A DNA stretch of 64,000 bases from an uncultured Rhodospirillaceae bacterium (lineage in GTDB: Bacteria; Pseudomonadota; Alphaproteobacteria; Reyranellales; Reyranellaceae), in the NCBI GenBank assembly GCA_945952105.1, contig CAMFGZ010000007.1:1-64000 (forward strand), in the 5' to 3' direction. Numbering within the stretch: position 1 is the first letter of the stretch; every line of letters starts with the position of its first letter. The notes under the pieces were generated by a model. That model did not search any database, was not told where the DNA came from, and saw only the letters and a list, made by a program, of their open reading frames with translations. Shown in pieces: positions 18,732 to 28,091 of the stretch. A program made the translations under genes and the position numbers.

Positions 18732-18756
18732 GGAACGCGTGGAGAGACGCCGCGTT
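18732..18756 (+). promoter_or_regulatory. EcfG-type promoter for the CsbD gene (GGAAC-N16-CGTT)
   Basis: GGAAC at 18732-18736 and CGTT at 18753-18756 with a 16-nt spacer, about 38 bp upstream of the CsbD start codon. Same consensus and spacing as the divergent otsB site. Confidence 0.78.
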
Positions 18757-18793
18757 GAGACCCCGCGAAACAGATCACACAGAGGAGACTGTC

Positions 18794-18982
18794 ATGAGCA
18801 GCACCACCGACAAGGTCAAGGGTCTCGCCAACGAGGCCATCGGCAACGTGAAGCAGGGCGTCGGCAAGATGGTCGACAGCGACAAGCTGAAGGTCGAGGG
18901 CGCCATCCAGGAGCGCAAGGGCGAAGCCCAGCAGGCCGTTGGCAAGGCCAAGGACGCGGTGAAGAAGGCGATCGACGGCTAA
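18794..18982 (+). CDS. CsbD-family stress protein
   Basis: 62-residue hydrophilic, helix-forming protein ([19 protein letters not shown], then [20 protein letters not shown]), the standard CsbD/YjbJ pattern. Members are abundant stress-induced proteins of unclear mechanism. The ATG at 18794 has AGAGGAGA upstream. A strong hairpin terminator follows the stop, so it is probably a single-gene transcript. Confidence 0.92.
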   Translation: MSSTTDKVKGLANEAIGNVKQGVGKMVDSDKLKVEGAIQERKGEAQQAVGKAKDAVKKAIDG

Positions 18983-19007
18983 CGCCGCGCGCATTCCGCA
19001 CGCTTCC

Positions 19008-19051
19008 AAAAAGAAAGGACGTTCGTCGCGAGACGGGCGTCCTTTTTCTTT
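19008..19051 (+). terminator. Rho-independent terminator after CsbD
   Basis: AAAGGACG pairs perfectly with CGTCCTTT. The stem extends imperfectly into flanking A-rich and T-rich arms, and TTTTTCTTT follows. Located 26 bp past the stop codon. Confidence 0.85.
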
Positions 19052-19098
19052 GTCCGGCAATCGCCTAGGCTCGCGGCCTGTTCAAACCGGCGGTTTCC

Positions 19099-20247
19099 AT
19101 GCTGAGCTCTCAACGTCATCTGTTCGACATTCCGCGCGACGTGTGCTTTCTGAACGCCGCCGCCTGGAGCCCCCTGCCGCTGGCGGTGCAGGAAGCCGGA
19201 CGCGCCGGAGTCGGCCGCAAGGGACAGCCCTGGAAACTCGATGCCGACTTCATGTCCGGCCAGTACGAGCGGGCACGCAAGGCGGCCGCCGCACTGATCG
19301 GCGCCGATCCGGTCGACGTCGCCCTGATCCCTTCCGTCGGCTACGGCGTGTCGACCGCGGGCAAGGTAATGAGCCTGCCGCGCGGCAGTCGCGTGCTCGT
19401 ACTGCAGGACGATCATACCTCGCCGGTACTCGAATGGATGAGCCGCGCCGAGCAGGGAGGGTACACTGTCGAGCAGGTGAAGCAGCCGGCCGACGGCGAC
19501 TGGTCGGCGGCGGTGCTGGAAGCGATCGAGCGCAAGGATGCCGCGCCTCTTTCCCTCGTCTCCATTTCTTCGGTTCACTGGTCCGACGGCGGCGCCCTCG
19601 ACCTGTCGCGCATCGCCGAGGCGACCCGGCGCCAGGGCGCGGCCTTCCTCGTCGACGCCACGCACGATGCCGGTGTCCGTCGCATCGACGTGAAGCTGCT
19701 TGACCCTGATTTCCTCATCTTCCCGACCTACAAGTGGGTGCTGGGCCCCTATGGCCGTGCCTTCATGTATGTCGCCAAGCGCAACCAGAATGGCGTGCCG
19801 CTGGAGCAGACGGCGCCCGCCCGCAAGGGCGTGGCTGCCGAGCAGAAGGTCTATTTTCGCGACCTCTCCTATGCCGACGGCGCGCGTCGCTACGACATGG
19901 GTGAACGCGACCATTTCATCACGCTCGAAATGGCCGCGGTCGGCATGGAGATGATGGCGGGTTGGGGCAACGACCCGATCGTGGCGCGTCTCGGCATGCT
20001 GACCGACCGGCTGGCCGAGGGACTCGCCAACTCCGGCGTTCGCGTGCTCGACCGCAAACTGCGCGCGCCGCATCTCCTCTGCCTGCAGTTCCCCAGGGGC
20101 ATGTCCGACGAGTTGCCGAAGAAGCTGGCGGCGGAGAATGTCTATGCCGCGCCGCGCCTCGGCCGGCTGCGCATCAGCCCGCACGTCTACAACGACGAGC
20201 AGGACGTCGATCGCTTCGTAGAGGTTTTCAGGAAGGTCGCGCTTTAG
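19099..20247 (+). CDS. Class V PLP aminotransferase (isopenicillin-epimerase/desulfurase-like)
   Basis: 382 residues. The PLP lysine is K212 in PTYKWVLGPYG and the ring-nitrogen Asp is D186 in VDATHD. The fold matches class V enzymes (cysteine desulfurase, kynureninase, isopenicillin-N epimerase), but no cysteine-bearing desulfurase loop is evident, so an aminotransferase, lyase or epimerase role is more likely. It precedes the Bug receptor-hyuA-hyuB run by 23 bp, suggesting a shared amide or amino-acid catabolic operon. Confidence 0.88.
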   Translation: MLSSQRHLFDIPRDVCFLNAAAWSPLPLAVQEAGRAGVGRKGQPWKLDADFMSGQYERARKAAAALIGADPVDVALIPSVGYGVSTAGKVMSLPRGSRVLVLQDDHTSPVLEWMSRAEQGGYTVEQVKQPADGDWSAAVLEAIERKDAAPLSLVSISSVHWSDGGALDLSRIAEATRRQGAAFLVDATHDAGVRRIDVKLLDPDFLIFPTYKWVLGPYGRAFMYVAKRNQNGVPLEQTAPARKGVAAEQKVYFRDLSYADGARRYDMGERDHFITLEMAAVGMEMMAGWGNDPIVARLGMLTDRLAEGLANSGVRVLDRKLRAPHLLCLQFPRGMSDELPKKLAAENVYAAPRLGRLRISPHVYNDEQDVDRFVEVFRKVAL

Positions 20248-20270
20248 CGTCGCGCCGAAGAGAGGATCCG

Positions 20271-21233
20271 TTGCGTAATACTCGTCGCCAGCTTCTGGTC
20301 GCGGCACTCGCGTTGCCGTTCGTCGCCCGTACCGCCGCCGCGCAGGGAAAGTATCCCGAGCGGCCGTTGAGGATCATCGTGCCGTTCCCGCCCGGTGGCG
20401 GCGTAGACCTGACGGCGCGGCTGATGATGGAGCCGTTGTCCAGGGAACTCGGCCAGACGATCGTCATCGAGAACAAGGGCGGTGCCGGCGGCCTCATCGG
20501 CGTCGAGGCGATGTCGCACGCGCCGCCTGACGGCTACACGCTGTCGCTCACCGGCGCCGGCACACTCACGGCCGGCCCGCACCTGCGCAAGATGCCCTAC
20601 GATCCGCTGGCGCTGACGCAGATTACGCGGCTGGTGCGCATGCCCTTCATCGTGGCGGTGCGCAACGACTTGCCGGCGAAGACACTGCCGGAATTCATGG
20701 AACTCGCGAAGAAGCAGGAACTGCGCTGGGCTTCCGGGGGTATCGGCACCAGCCAGCATCTCGCGGGCGAACTCTTCACCCAGATGTCCGGCCTCAGGAT
20801 GGTGCATGTGCCCTATCGCGGCACCGGTCCGGCGCTCAACGACCTCGCGGCCGGCATCGTCGATGCCTATTTCGGCGATCCCGCGACGCTCGGCCTGATC
20901 CGCAGCGGCAAGGCGCGCGCCATGGCCGTCACCTCGCCCGAGCGCTGGCCGGTCCTGCCCGACACGCCGGCGCTCGCCGAGGCCGTGAAGGGCTACGAGG
21001 CGGAAAACTGGTACGGGCTCGCCGCGCCGCCCAATACGCCCAAGCCGATCGTCGACCGGCTGAACGAGGCCATTGCCAAGGTGATGGCGCAGCCGGACGT
21101 GAAGAAGAAATACGACGAGAACGGCCTCACCCCAGCCCTTCTCCCTCCGGCCGACTACGTGGCCTTCCTCAAGCGCGATTCCGTCACCTGGGGCGACGTG
21201 GTGCGCAAGGGCAACATCAAGATCGACGAGTAG
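20271..21233 (+). CDS. Bug/TctC-family tripartite tricarboxylate transporter receptor
   Basis: 320-residue periplasmic binding protein with signal peptide (RRQLLVAALALPFVART-AAAQ) and the family's YPERPLRIIVPFPPGGGVD and ENKGGAGGLIG motifs. TTG start at 20271 with AGAGAGGA upstream. The frame also opens far upstream inside the aminotransferase gene, but that is a shadow. No TctA/TctB membrane subunits are nearby, so it must share them or act otherwise. The ligand may be the substrate of the downstream HyuAB (inference). Confidence 0.92.
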   Translation: MRNTRRQLLVAALALPFVARTAAAQGKYPERPLRIIVPFPPGGGVDLTARLMMEPLSRELGQTIVIENKGGAGGLIGVEAMSHAPPDGYTLSLTGAGTLTAGPHLRKMPYDPLALTQITRLVRMPFIVAVRNDLPAKTLPEFMELAKKQELRWASGGIGTSQHLAGELFTQMSGLRMVHVPYRGTGPALNDLAAGIVDAYFGDPATLGLIRSGKARAMAVTSPERWPVLPDTPALAEAVKGYEAENWYGLAAPPNTPKPIVDRLNEAIAKVMAQPDVKKKYDENGLTPALLPPADYVAFLKRDSVTWGDVVRKGNIKIDE

Positions 21234-21235
21234 AA

Positions 21236-23302
21236 ATGTCATCCCGTCTGGCCGTCGATATCGGCGGCACGTTCACCGACGTCGTGCTCGAAACCGGCAC
21301 GCAATCCCATGCCATCAAGGTCCTGACGACACCCGACGCGCCCGAGCGCGCCGTGCTGGAGGGCGTGCGCTCCATCCTCGCCGAAGCGAAGTGCCGGCCG
21401 CAGGATGTGAGCCTGGTCGTGCACGGCACGACGCTCGCCACCAACGCGCTGATCGAGCGCAAGGGTGCTCGCACCGCGCTGATCACCACGGAAGGCTTCC
21501 GCGATTCCGTCGAGATGGCGTGGGAACATCGCTTCGAGCAGTACGACATCTACATGGAGCGGCCGCAGCCGCTGGTGTCGCGCGACCTGCGCTTCGGAGT
21601 GCCCGAACGCGTCGCTTCAGACGGTGCGATGCTGCTGGCGCTCGACGAGGCGGCGGTGCGCCGTGTCGCCAAGCAGTTGAAGGCCGAGCAGATCGAGGCG
21701 GTCGCCGTCTGCTTCCTGCACAGCTTCACCAACGAGGCGCACGAGCGCCGCGCCGGCGCGATCCTGGCCGAGGAGCTGCCGGGCATCGCCATCTCGCTGT
21801 CCTGCGAGGTCTGCCCCGAGATCCGCGAGTACGAGCGCACCTCGACCACCATCGCCAACGCCTACGTGCTGCCGCGCATGGCGGGCTACCTCGGTCAGCT
21901 CGAAGCCGACCTCAGGAAGGAAGGCATCGGGGGACCGCTGCTTCTCATGATGTCGTCGGGAGGCATCACGACCGTTGACACGGCGCGGCGCTATCCGGTG
22001 CGCCTGGTCGAATCCGGTCCGGCCGGTGGCGCGATCCTCGCGCGCACGGTCGCCGCCGAGAACGATGCCCGCAAGGCCGTCGCCTTCGACATGGGCGGTA
22101 CCACGGCCAAGCTCACTTTGCTGGACGATCTGGAACTGCAGCGCTCGCGCCAGTTCGAGGTCGCGCGCGCCTATCGTTTCGTACAGGGCTCCGGTCTGCC
22201 GGTGCGCATTCCCGTCATCGAACTGGTCGAGATCGGCGCCGGTGGCGGCTCGATCGCGCGCATCGATGCGCTGGGTCGCATCCAGGTCGGCCCGGACTCG
22301 GCCGGCAGCGTTCCGGGCCCAGCGAGCTATGGCCGCGGCGGCACCGAGCCCACCGTGACCGACGCCGACACCGCCCTCGGACGCCTCGATCCCACGCGCT
22401 TCGCGGGCGGTGCCATCCCGCTCCATCGCGACAAAGCGGAGGCCGCGCTGCAATCGCTGGCTGGCCCGCTCAACACGGACCCACAGGGCGCCGCGGCCGG
22501 TGTCGCCGAGATCGTCGACGAGACCATGGCGAGCGCGGCCCGCGTGCATGCGGTGGAAAACGGCAAGGACACGGCCGATCGCGCGCTGATCGCGTTCGGA
22601 GGGGCGGCACCGCTCCATGCCGCGCGCCTCGCCCGCAAGCTCGGGATGAAGCAGGTGATCGTGCCGGTCGGCGCGGGCGTCGGCTCCGCCTTCGGCTTCC
22701 TGCGCGCCTCCATCGCCTACGAGGTCGTGCGCACGCGCCACATGCGGCTCGACATGCTCGACGCCAAGATGCTGAACGAGCTGTTTGCCGCGATGCGCGC
22801 CGAGGCCGAAGCGGTCGTGCGGCCGGCGGCACCCGGGGAGGCGCTGGTCGAATCCCGCCAGGCCTTCATGCGCTACCGGGGCCAAGGCCACGAGATCGCC
22901 GTGCCCTTGCCCAACGAACCTTTCGCCCCCGATGGGGCGGGCGAACTGCGCCGTCGCTTCGAGGCGACCTACGAGCAGGTGTTCGGCAGGGCCATTCCCA
23001 AGCTCGAGGTCGAGGCGCTGACCTGGACCCTGTCGCTCGCCACCGACCGTCCGCTGCCCGCTCCGGCCAGTCCTGTTGCGAGGAAAGCCGCGCCCGCACC
23101 GTCAGGCCATCGCGAGGTGCTTGATCCGGCAAGCGGTCACAAGGAGCAGGCTGCTCTCTATGAACGCAATGCGCTGCAGCCCGGCATGCAAGTCGACGGG
23201 CCGGCGCTGATCGTCGAGGACGGTACCACCACCGTCGTTCCCAACGGCTTCACCGCCCATATCAACGAAGTGGGCCAGATCGTCCTGGAGGACCGCGCAT
23301 GA
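21236..23302 (+). CDS. hyuA: Hydantoinase/oxoprolinase subunit A
   Basis: 688 residues. ATP-dependent amidohydrolase subunit of the N-methylhydantoinase/5-oxoprolinase family, with ASKHA phosphate motifs VDIGGTFTD (7-15) and AFDMGGTTAK (around residue 283). It works with HyuB to open cyclic amides with ATP hydrolysis. ATG 2 bp after the receptor stop; its own stop overlaps hyuB (ATGA). Which ring substrate is used cannot be decided. Confidence 0.93.
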   Translation: MSSRLAVDIGGTFTDVVLETGTQSHAIKVLTTPDAPERAVLEGVRSILAEAKCRPQDVSLVVHGTTLATNALIERKGARTALITTEGFRDSVEMAWEHRFEQYDIYMERPQPLVSRDLRFGVPERVASDGAMLLALDEAAVRRVAKQLKAEQIEAVAVCFLHSFTNEAHERRAGAILAEELPGIAISLSCEVCPEIREYERTSTTIANAYVLPRMAGYLGQLEADLRKEGIGGPLLLMMSSGGITTVDTARRYPVRLVESGPAGGAILARTVAAENDARKAVAFDMGGTTAKLTLLDDLELQRSRQFEVARAYRFVQGSGLPVRIPVIELVEIGAGGGSIARIDALGRIQVGPDSAGSVPGPASYGRGGTEPTVTDADTALGRLDPTRFAGGAIPLHRDKAEAALQSLAGPLNTDPQGAAAGVAEIVDETMASAARVHAVENGKDTADRALIAFGGAAPLHAARLARKLGMKQVIVPVGAGVGSAFGFLRASIAYEVVRTRHMRLDMLDAKMLNELFAAMRAEAEAVVRPAAPGEALVESRQAFMRYRGQGHEIAVPLPNEPFAPDGAGELRRRFEATYEQVFGRAIPKLEVEALTWTLSLATDRPLPAPASPVARKAAPAPSGHREVLDPASGHKEQAALYERNALQPGMQVDGPALIVEDGTTTVVPNGFTAHINEVGQIVLEDRA

Positions 23303-24984
23303 GCACGTCTCCCAAATCATCGGCCAAGTCACCCCTGGGCGACATCCGCCTGCAGGTCATGTGGAACCGCCTGCTCTCCGTCGTCGAGGAGCAGGCCCGC
23401 GCCCTCGTGCGCACCGCCTTCTCGACCAGCGCGCGCGAGGCCGGCGACATCTCGGCGGGCGTGTTCGACCTCGAAGGCCGCATGCTGGCGCAAGCCGTGA
23501 CCGGCACGCCGGGCCATGTGAACTCGATGGCGCGCAGCGTCATCCACTTCATCCGCGAATTCCCGGTCGAGACGATGAAGCCGGGCGATGCCTACATCAC
23601 CAACGATCCGTGGAAGGGCACCGGCCATCTCTACGACATCGTCGTCACCTCGCCCGCCTTCCACAACGGCAAGCTGGTGGCGCTGTTCTCCTGCACAACG
23701 CACGTGGTCGACATCGGCGGACTCGGCCAGTCGCCCGACGGACGGCAGGTGTTCCATGAAGGATTGTTCCTGCCGCTGCTGCCGCTGACGCGCGAGGGCG
23801 TGATCGACGAGAGCGTGATGCGCATCGTGCGCGCCAACGTGCGCGAGCCGGTGCAGGTCGAGGGCGACATCCACGCGCTGGTCGGCTGCAACGGTATCGG
23901 CGAGAAGCGGCTCTCAGACATGATGGCCGAGCACGCCATCGACAATCTCGACGAACTGGGCACGCACATCATCGAGAAGAGCCGCGCCGGCATGATCGCC
24001 GCCATCTCGAAGCTGCCGCGTGGCACCTGGAAGGGCCATATGCGCATCGACGGCTACGACGCGCCGATCGACCTGCATGCCGCCGTCACGACCCATGCCG
24101 ACCACATCGCCGTCGACTATGCCGGCACCTCGGGCTCGTCGATCTACGGCATCAATTCGCCGATGTGCTACACCGAGGCCTACACCGCCTTCGGCATCAA
24201 GTGCGTCGTGGCGCCGACGATTCCGAACAATGCCGGCACGCTCGATTCGATCCTGGTGACGGCGCCGGACAACACCATCGTTAACGCGCTTTATCCCGCG
24301 GCGGTGAATGCGCGCAGCACGATCGGCCACATGCTGCCCGACGTCTGCTTCGACGCGCTGCACCAGGTGATTCCGGGCCAGGTCCCGGCCGAGGGCACAT
24401 CCAATCTCTGGAACCTGAAGCTCGGCGCCGGCCATGGCATGACGGGCACGATCGGCAACAGCCGGCCCTTCATGGTGACGACCTTCCATTCCGGCGGCAC
24501 CGGCGCGCGGCCGACGCTCGACGGCCTGTCGGCGACGCCGTTCCCCTCGGGCGTGCGCAACGTGCCGGTCGAGATCACCGAGACCATCGCGCCTGTCGTG
24601 GTGTGGAAGAAGGAGTACCGCCAGGATTCCGGCGGCGCCGGTGAGCAGCGCGGCGGCCTTGGCCAGGTGATGGAGGTCGAGCATCGCGAAGGCGCGCCCT
24701 TCGGCATCTTTGCCACCTTCGAGCGCGTGAAGTACCCGGCGCGCGGACGCGACGGCGGCAAGCCCGGCGGCAACGGCCGCCTGTCGCTGGCGTCGGGTCA
24801 GGAGCTGAAGGCCAAGGGCTTTCAGACCATTCCCGCCGGAGAACGGCTGGTCGTCGAGATGCCGGGCGGCGGCGGCTACGGCGATCCCGCGAAACGCGAT
24901 CCGCAAGCCGTCAAACGCGACATCCAGCTCGGCCTCGTCAGCAAGGAGGCCGCGAAAGCCGCGTACGGCGTCGAGGGCGACTGA
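23299..24984 (+). CDS. hyuB: Hydantoinase/oxoprolinase subunit B
   Basis: 561 residues with the family landmarks SAREAGDISAGVFD, TGTPGHVNSM, DPWKGTGHLYD and the Gly-rich end PGGGGYGDP. Partner of HyuA. Overlaps hyuA by 4 bp. Last gene of the aminotransferase-receptor-hyuAB group, with a hairpin just beyond the stop. Confidence 0.93.
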   Translation: MSTSPKSSAKSPLGDIRLQVMWNRLLSVVEEQARALVRTAFSTSAREAGDISAGVFDLEGRMLAQAVTGTPGHVNSMARSVIHFIREFPVETMKPGDAYITNDPWKGTGHLYDIVVTSPAFHNGKLVALFSCTTHVVDIGGLGQSPDGRQVFHEGLFLPLLPLTREGVIDESVMRIVRANVREPVQVEGDIHALVGCNGIGEKRLSDMMAEHAIDNLDELGTHIIEKSRAGMIAAISKLPRGTWKGHMRIDGYDAPIDLHAAVTTHADHIAVDYAGTSGSSIYGINSPMCYTEAYTAFGIKCVVAPTIPNNAGTLDSILVTAPDNTIVNALYPAAVNARSTIGHMLPDVCFDALHQVIPGQVPAEGTSNLWNLKLGAGHGMTGTIGNSRPFMVTTFHSGGTGARPTLDGLSATPFPSGVRNVPVEITETIAPVVVWKKEYRQDSGGAGEQRGGLGQVMEVEHREGAPFGIFATFERVKYPARGRDGGKPGGNGRLSLASGQELKAKGFQTIPAGERLVVEMPGGGGYGDPAKRDPQAVKRDIQLGLVSKEAAKAAYGVEGD

Positions 24985-24995
24985 CTCATCGGACC

Positions 24996-25013
24996 GCGCC
25001 ACTCCAGTGGCGC
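24996..25013. terminator. Hairpin between convergent hyuB and IlvD-family genes
   Basis: GCGCCACT-CC-AGTGGCGC, a perfect 8-bp stem 12 bp after the hyuB stop. It lies between converging genes and could act from both sides, though no U tract follows. Confidence 0.5.
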
Positions 25014-25063
25014 CCGGAATCGGAAGAGCGCCACACGAGCGGCGCGCTCCATAGAAGCGACCG

Positions 25064-26929
25064 TCAGAAGGTCTTGTTGGCCTCTGGCCGGTGCTTGTTG
25101 CGCAGCTTGAAATCCTGCCGCTCGGCCTTGCGCGGTGCGCGCACCCAGACCTCCCGATTGGGATGCAGGCCGCCGCCGCGTGTCGCCGGCACGGCGCTGG
25201 TGCGGGCACGATGGAGCAGGCGTGTATCGGCGATACCGCAATTGGGGTGCAGGCCGCCATTGGTCGCGACGACCTTGTCCCACGCGGCCTTGCGCTTGGC
25301 GTAGACGGCGGGATCCTTGAGCTGGGTGCAGTTCAGCTCGTTGATGTTGAGATCGGCCACGATCTCGTCGCCATCCTCGATCAGTGCGATCGGACCGCCG
25401 ATCGCCGCCTCCGGCCCGACATGGCCGATCACCAGGCCGACCGAGCCGCCCGAGAAGCGCGCGTCGGTCATCAGGGCCACGACGATGTTGCGCTCCCGGC
25501 AGAGCGTCGTGATGCGCGAGGTCGGGTCGAGCATTTCCGGCATGCCCGGCGCACCGCTCGGCCCCTCGTAGCGCACGATGATCATGTCGTGGTTCTGGAA
25601 GCTCTCCGGTGTCTCGTCGAGCGCCTTGAGCAGGCCCTGCTCGCCCTCGAACACGCGTGCACGGCCGCGGAACAGGTTGTTCTCCAGGCCGCCCTCGACG
25701 CCCGCGAGCTTCAGGATCGCGGAGAAGTCCGGCGACAGGTTGCCGCCCAGCATGCGCAGGCCGCCGGTCGGCTTGTAGGGTTTCTCGACCGGATAGATCA
25801 CGCGGCCGTCGGCCTTCTTGGCGCCAAGCCGCTCGACCTGCTGCGCCAGCGTCTCGCCGGTGCAGGTCAGCACACTGCCGTTCAGCAGCCCCGCTTCGAG
25901 CAGCTCGCGCACGATCACCTGCACGCCGCCGACCTCGTCGATGTCGACCATCGAATACTTGCCGTAGGGCCGGGCGTCGGTCAGCACCGGCACGACATGC
26001 TGCGAGAGGTAGTTGAACTCCTCCGGCGTCATGACGTCCTTCCAGAAATCGCCGAAGCCGGCGGCACGGGCGATTTCCGGCGCGTGCAACACGACGTTGG
26101 TGGAACCGCCGATGGCCATCGACACGATCACCGCGTTGCGGATCGAATCGCGCACCACGATGTCTCGGGGCTTCAGGTCCTTCTTGATCAGGTTGGCCAG
26201 CAGGTCGACCAGTTCGCCGGCGAACTGGCCGGTGCGGCGCGGATCGTCGGACGGCGGCGCCACCATGTGCAGCGGCTGCATGCCGACCACGCCGATGAAG
26301 GTCTGCATGGTGTTGTAGGTGAACATGCCGCCGCAGCTGCCGTAGCCCGGGCAGGCATGGCAGGCGATGTGGTGCCGGTACTCGGGATCGGGGTGGCCGG
26401 CGACCTGGTAGGCGCTCACGATGTCGAGCGCCTCGCCCGTGTTCGGGTCCTTGCCGGGATGGATCGGGCCGTCCGACATGATAATCGACGGCAGATTGTG
26501 TTCGAGCAGGGCAGAGAGCGTGCCGACCGGCGGCTTGTCACAGGCCACGACCGCGATGGTGCCGGCGAGGCCGGTGGCGCTCAGATGCTCGCACAGCGCG
26601 TCCTGGGTCACCTCGCGGCCGATCAGCGAGTAGCGCATCTCGCGCGTGCCGTTGCGGATGCCGTCGGAGGTGGCGATCGTGTATTCAGGCTGCACCAGCC
26701 GCATCTTGAGCTGGTTCGCGCCGGTACCGATGCGGGCCTTGAGCTGGCCGTGGATCGCCTCGACCTTGGACATGACGCCCAGATAGCACTGGCTGTCGCC
26801 CTTGGTGCCGACGACGCCGACCGACGGCTCGTGAATAAGATCCGGATCGGTTCCGAGCGCACGCGCCACACCGATGGTCTGGGTCGAACGGCCCGGATGG
26901 CGATCAATGGTCACAAAGGTCGGCTTCAT
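25064..26929 (-). CDS. IlvD/Edd-family dehydratase
   Basis: 621 residues. Fe-S dehydratase family: three likely cluster cysteines C48 (DSQCY), C130 (ACDK, with K132 the expected carbamylated Lys) and C199 (CPGYGSCGGMF). The active-site strand TDARFSGGSVGLVIGHV is present. The family covers dihydroxy-acid dehydratase (valine/isoleucine synthesis), phosphogluconate dehydratase and sugar-acid dehydratases. This one departs from classical IlvD around IATSDGIRNGTREMRYSL, and no ilv gene is nearby, so a sugar-acid role is possible. The C-terminus has an internal GGLHPN repeat and a basic tail. ATG at 26929 chosen; 26938 is an alternative. Confidence 0.88.
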   Translation of the reverse strand: MKPTFVTIDRHPGRSTQTIGVARALGTDPDLIHEPSVGVVGTKGDSQCYLGVMSKVEAIHGQLKARIGTGANQLKMRLVQPEYTIATSDGIRNGTREMRYSLIGREVTQDALCEHLSATGLAGTIAVVACDKPPVGTLSALLEHNLPSIIMSDGPIHPGKDPNTGEALDIVSAYQVAGHPDPEYRHHIACHACPGYGSCGGMFTYNTMQTFIGVVGMQPLHMVAPPSDDPRRTGQFAGELVDLLANLIKKDLKPRDIVVRDSIRNAVIVSMAIGGSTNVVLHAPEIARAAGFGDFWKDVMTPEEFNYLSQHVVPVLTDARPYGKYSMVDIDEVGGVQVIVRELLEAGLLNGSVLTCTGETLAQQVERLGAKKADGRVIYPVEKPYKPTGGLRMLGGNLSPDFSAILKLAGVEGGLENNLFRGRARVFEGEQGLLKALDETPESFQNHDMIIVRYEGPSGAPGMPEMLDPTSRITTLCRERNIVVALMTDARFSGGSVGLVIGHVGPEAAIGGPIALIEDGDEIVADLNINELNCTQLKDPAVYAKRKAAWDKVVATNGGLHPNCGIADTRLLHRARTSAVPATRGGGLHPNREVWVRAPRKAERQDFKLRNKHRPEANKTF

Positions 26930-26989
26930 CACAACCATCCCGTAGAGCTTACGTTGGCCCGCCGGTGGGCGAGCAGGACCGGGCATATA

Positions 26990-27880
26990 TCACAGGCCCG
27001 CAGGCCCATTCCCGCGATTTCTTGTCCTGCGGAATGAACGCGGAAGCCGCACACCGGAACCCACGAGCCCGCGGCCTGCCGCTACGCCCCCTTCATCACC
27101 GACAGGATCTTGGCCGCCAGCGTCCCGGAATGCTGCGAAATACTGAACCACGACGGCGTCGACGAAAGCATGCTGGCGCGCATTGGAGGTGAGCCCCCAG
27201 GCCGCGGTCGCGGCATAGACCATCTCGATCAGAAGCCCGCGCTCATACTTGTCCTTGAGCTTCGCGAGTTCGCCATGGTCCTGCCGCGCCATGCCGGCGG
27301 CAATTCTCGTGATGTCGAGCGCGATGGGCTCGGACCGGTTGGCGACCCGGGCGAGAAAGTCGGCGATCATCAGGGCGTATCGGCCGTCGCCGCTGGCGAA
27401 GGACGCGCCCCACAGGATGTCGAGATGGGTGCCGGAGGCGATGCGCAGGCTCGTCAGCCGGTTCGGCAGCCCGGCAAACTGGGCCGCGAGCGTCGGGTCC
27501 GACCCGGCCTGCGCCAGGCGGGCCTGGAGGCCTGTCGACGCCGACTGTCCGGAGAGCCGCAGGGCTGCGGCCACCGTGTCGGCCAGACGGGCATCGAGTT
27601 GTGACGGCACGAGCCGCTCGATCCACGCCGGCTGGGCGGCGAAGACGATGGCGAAGAACCCGGCCACGGGAGGATAGGCCATCCAGTCCTGCCGCCTCTT
27701 CCCGAAGGCCTCAAACCAGCCCACGAGCCGCTCCGGCCGAGGGTCGCGGTAATAGAAGGTGATGACGTCGTCGGCCTTGTTCAGGGTCGACGAATATTGC
27801 TGCGCCACCGCCCCACTGGCCGCGGCCGGTATGGCCAGGAGCAGCAGCGACAGCAGCCTGATCACGGCGAACGTCTTCAT
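26990..27880 (-). CDS. Secreted protein of unknown function, probable frameshifted C-terminus
   Basis: 296 residues as read. A clear signal peptide (MKTFAVIRLLSLLLLAIPAA) is cut near AVAQ. The mature part is Ala/Leu-rich and helical, with no family I recognise. Up to VVVQYFAAF the sequence looks natural. After that this frame gives a Gly/Arg-rich tail, while the next frame reads GTLAAKILSVMKGA and stops at 27082-27084. One indel near 27125 would explain it. The Shine-Dalgarno sequence is buried in a hairpin (27886-27913). Monocistronic, divergent from the SMP-30 gene. Confidence 0.7.
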   Translation of the reverse strand: MKTFAVIRLLSLLLLAIPAAASGAVAQQYSSTLNKADDVITFYYRDPRPERLVGWFEAFGKRRQDWMAYPPVAGFFAIVFAAQPAWIERLVPSQLDARLADTVAAALRLSGQSASTGLQARLAQAGSDPTLAAQFAGLPNRLTSLRIASGTHLDILWGASFASGDGRYALMIADFLARVANRSEPIALDITRIAAGMARQDHGELAKLKDKYERGLLIEMVYAATAAWGLTSNARQHAFVDAVVVQYFAAFRDAGGQDPVGDEGGVAAGRGLVGSGVRLPRSFRRTRNRGNGPAGL

Positions 27881-27885
27881 CGCGA

Positions 27886-27913
27886 CACTCTCCTGATGAT
27901 GGAATGGAGAGTG
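27886..27913 (-). promoter_or_regulatory. 5'-UTR hairpin covering the Shine-Dalgarno sequence
   Basis: On the minus strand CACTCTCC (27913-27906) pairs perfectly with GGAGAGTG (27893-27886) across a 12-nt loop. The second arm contains the ribosome binding site, 5 nt before the ATG at 27880. Translation could depend on melting this stem. Confidence 0.55.
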
Positions 27914-28091
27914 CCTGCTTCAGTCGGTGATTGCACTCCGAAAGACGAACTTCTCCCGGCCGGCACGATCTGCCATGCAATTCAGGCGGCCGAGACTTCC
28001 AAAGCCGGACGGACAATCGCGCAAGGTTCGCGAGACGCCAGTGCCCGGCAGGCGCTAGTCTCTCCCCGAAGAATGAAACGAGGAAACCAAG

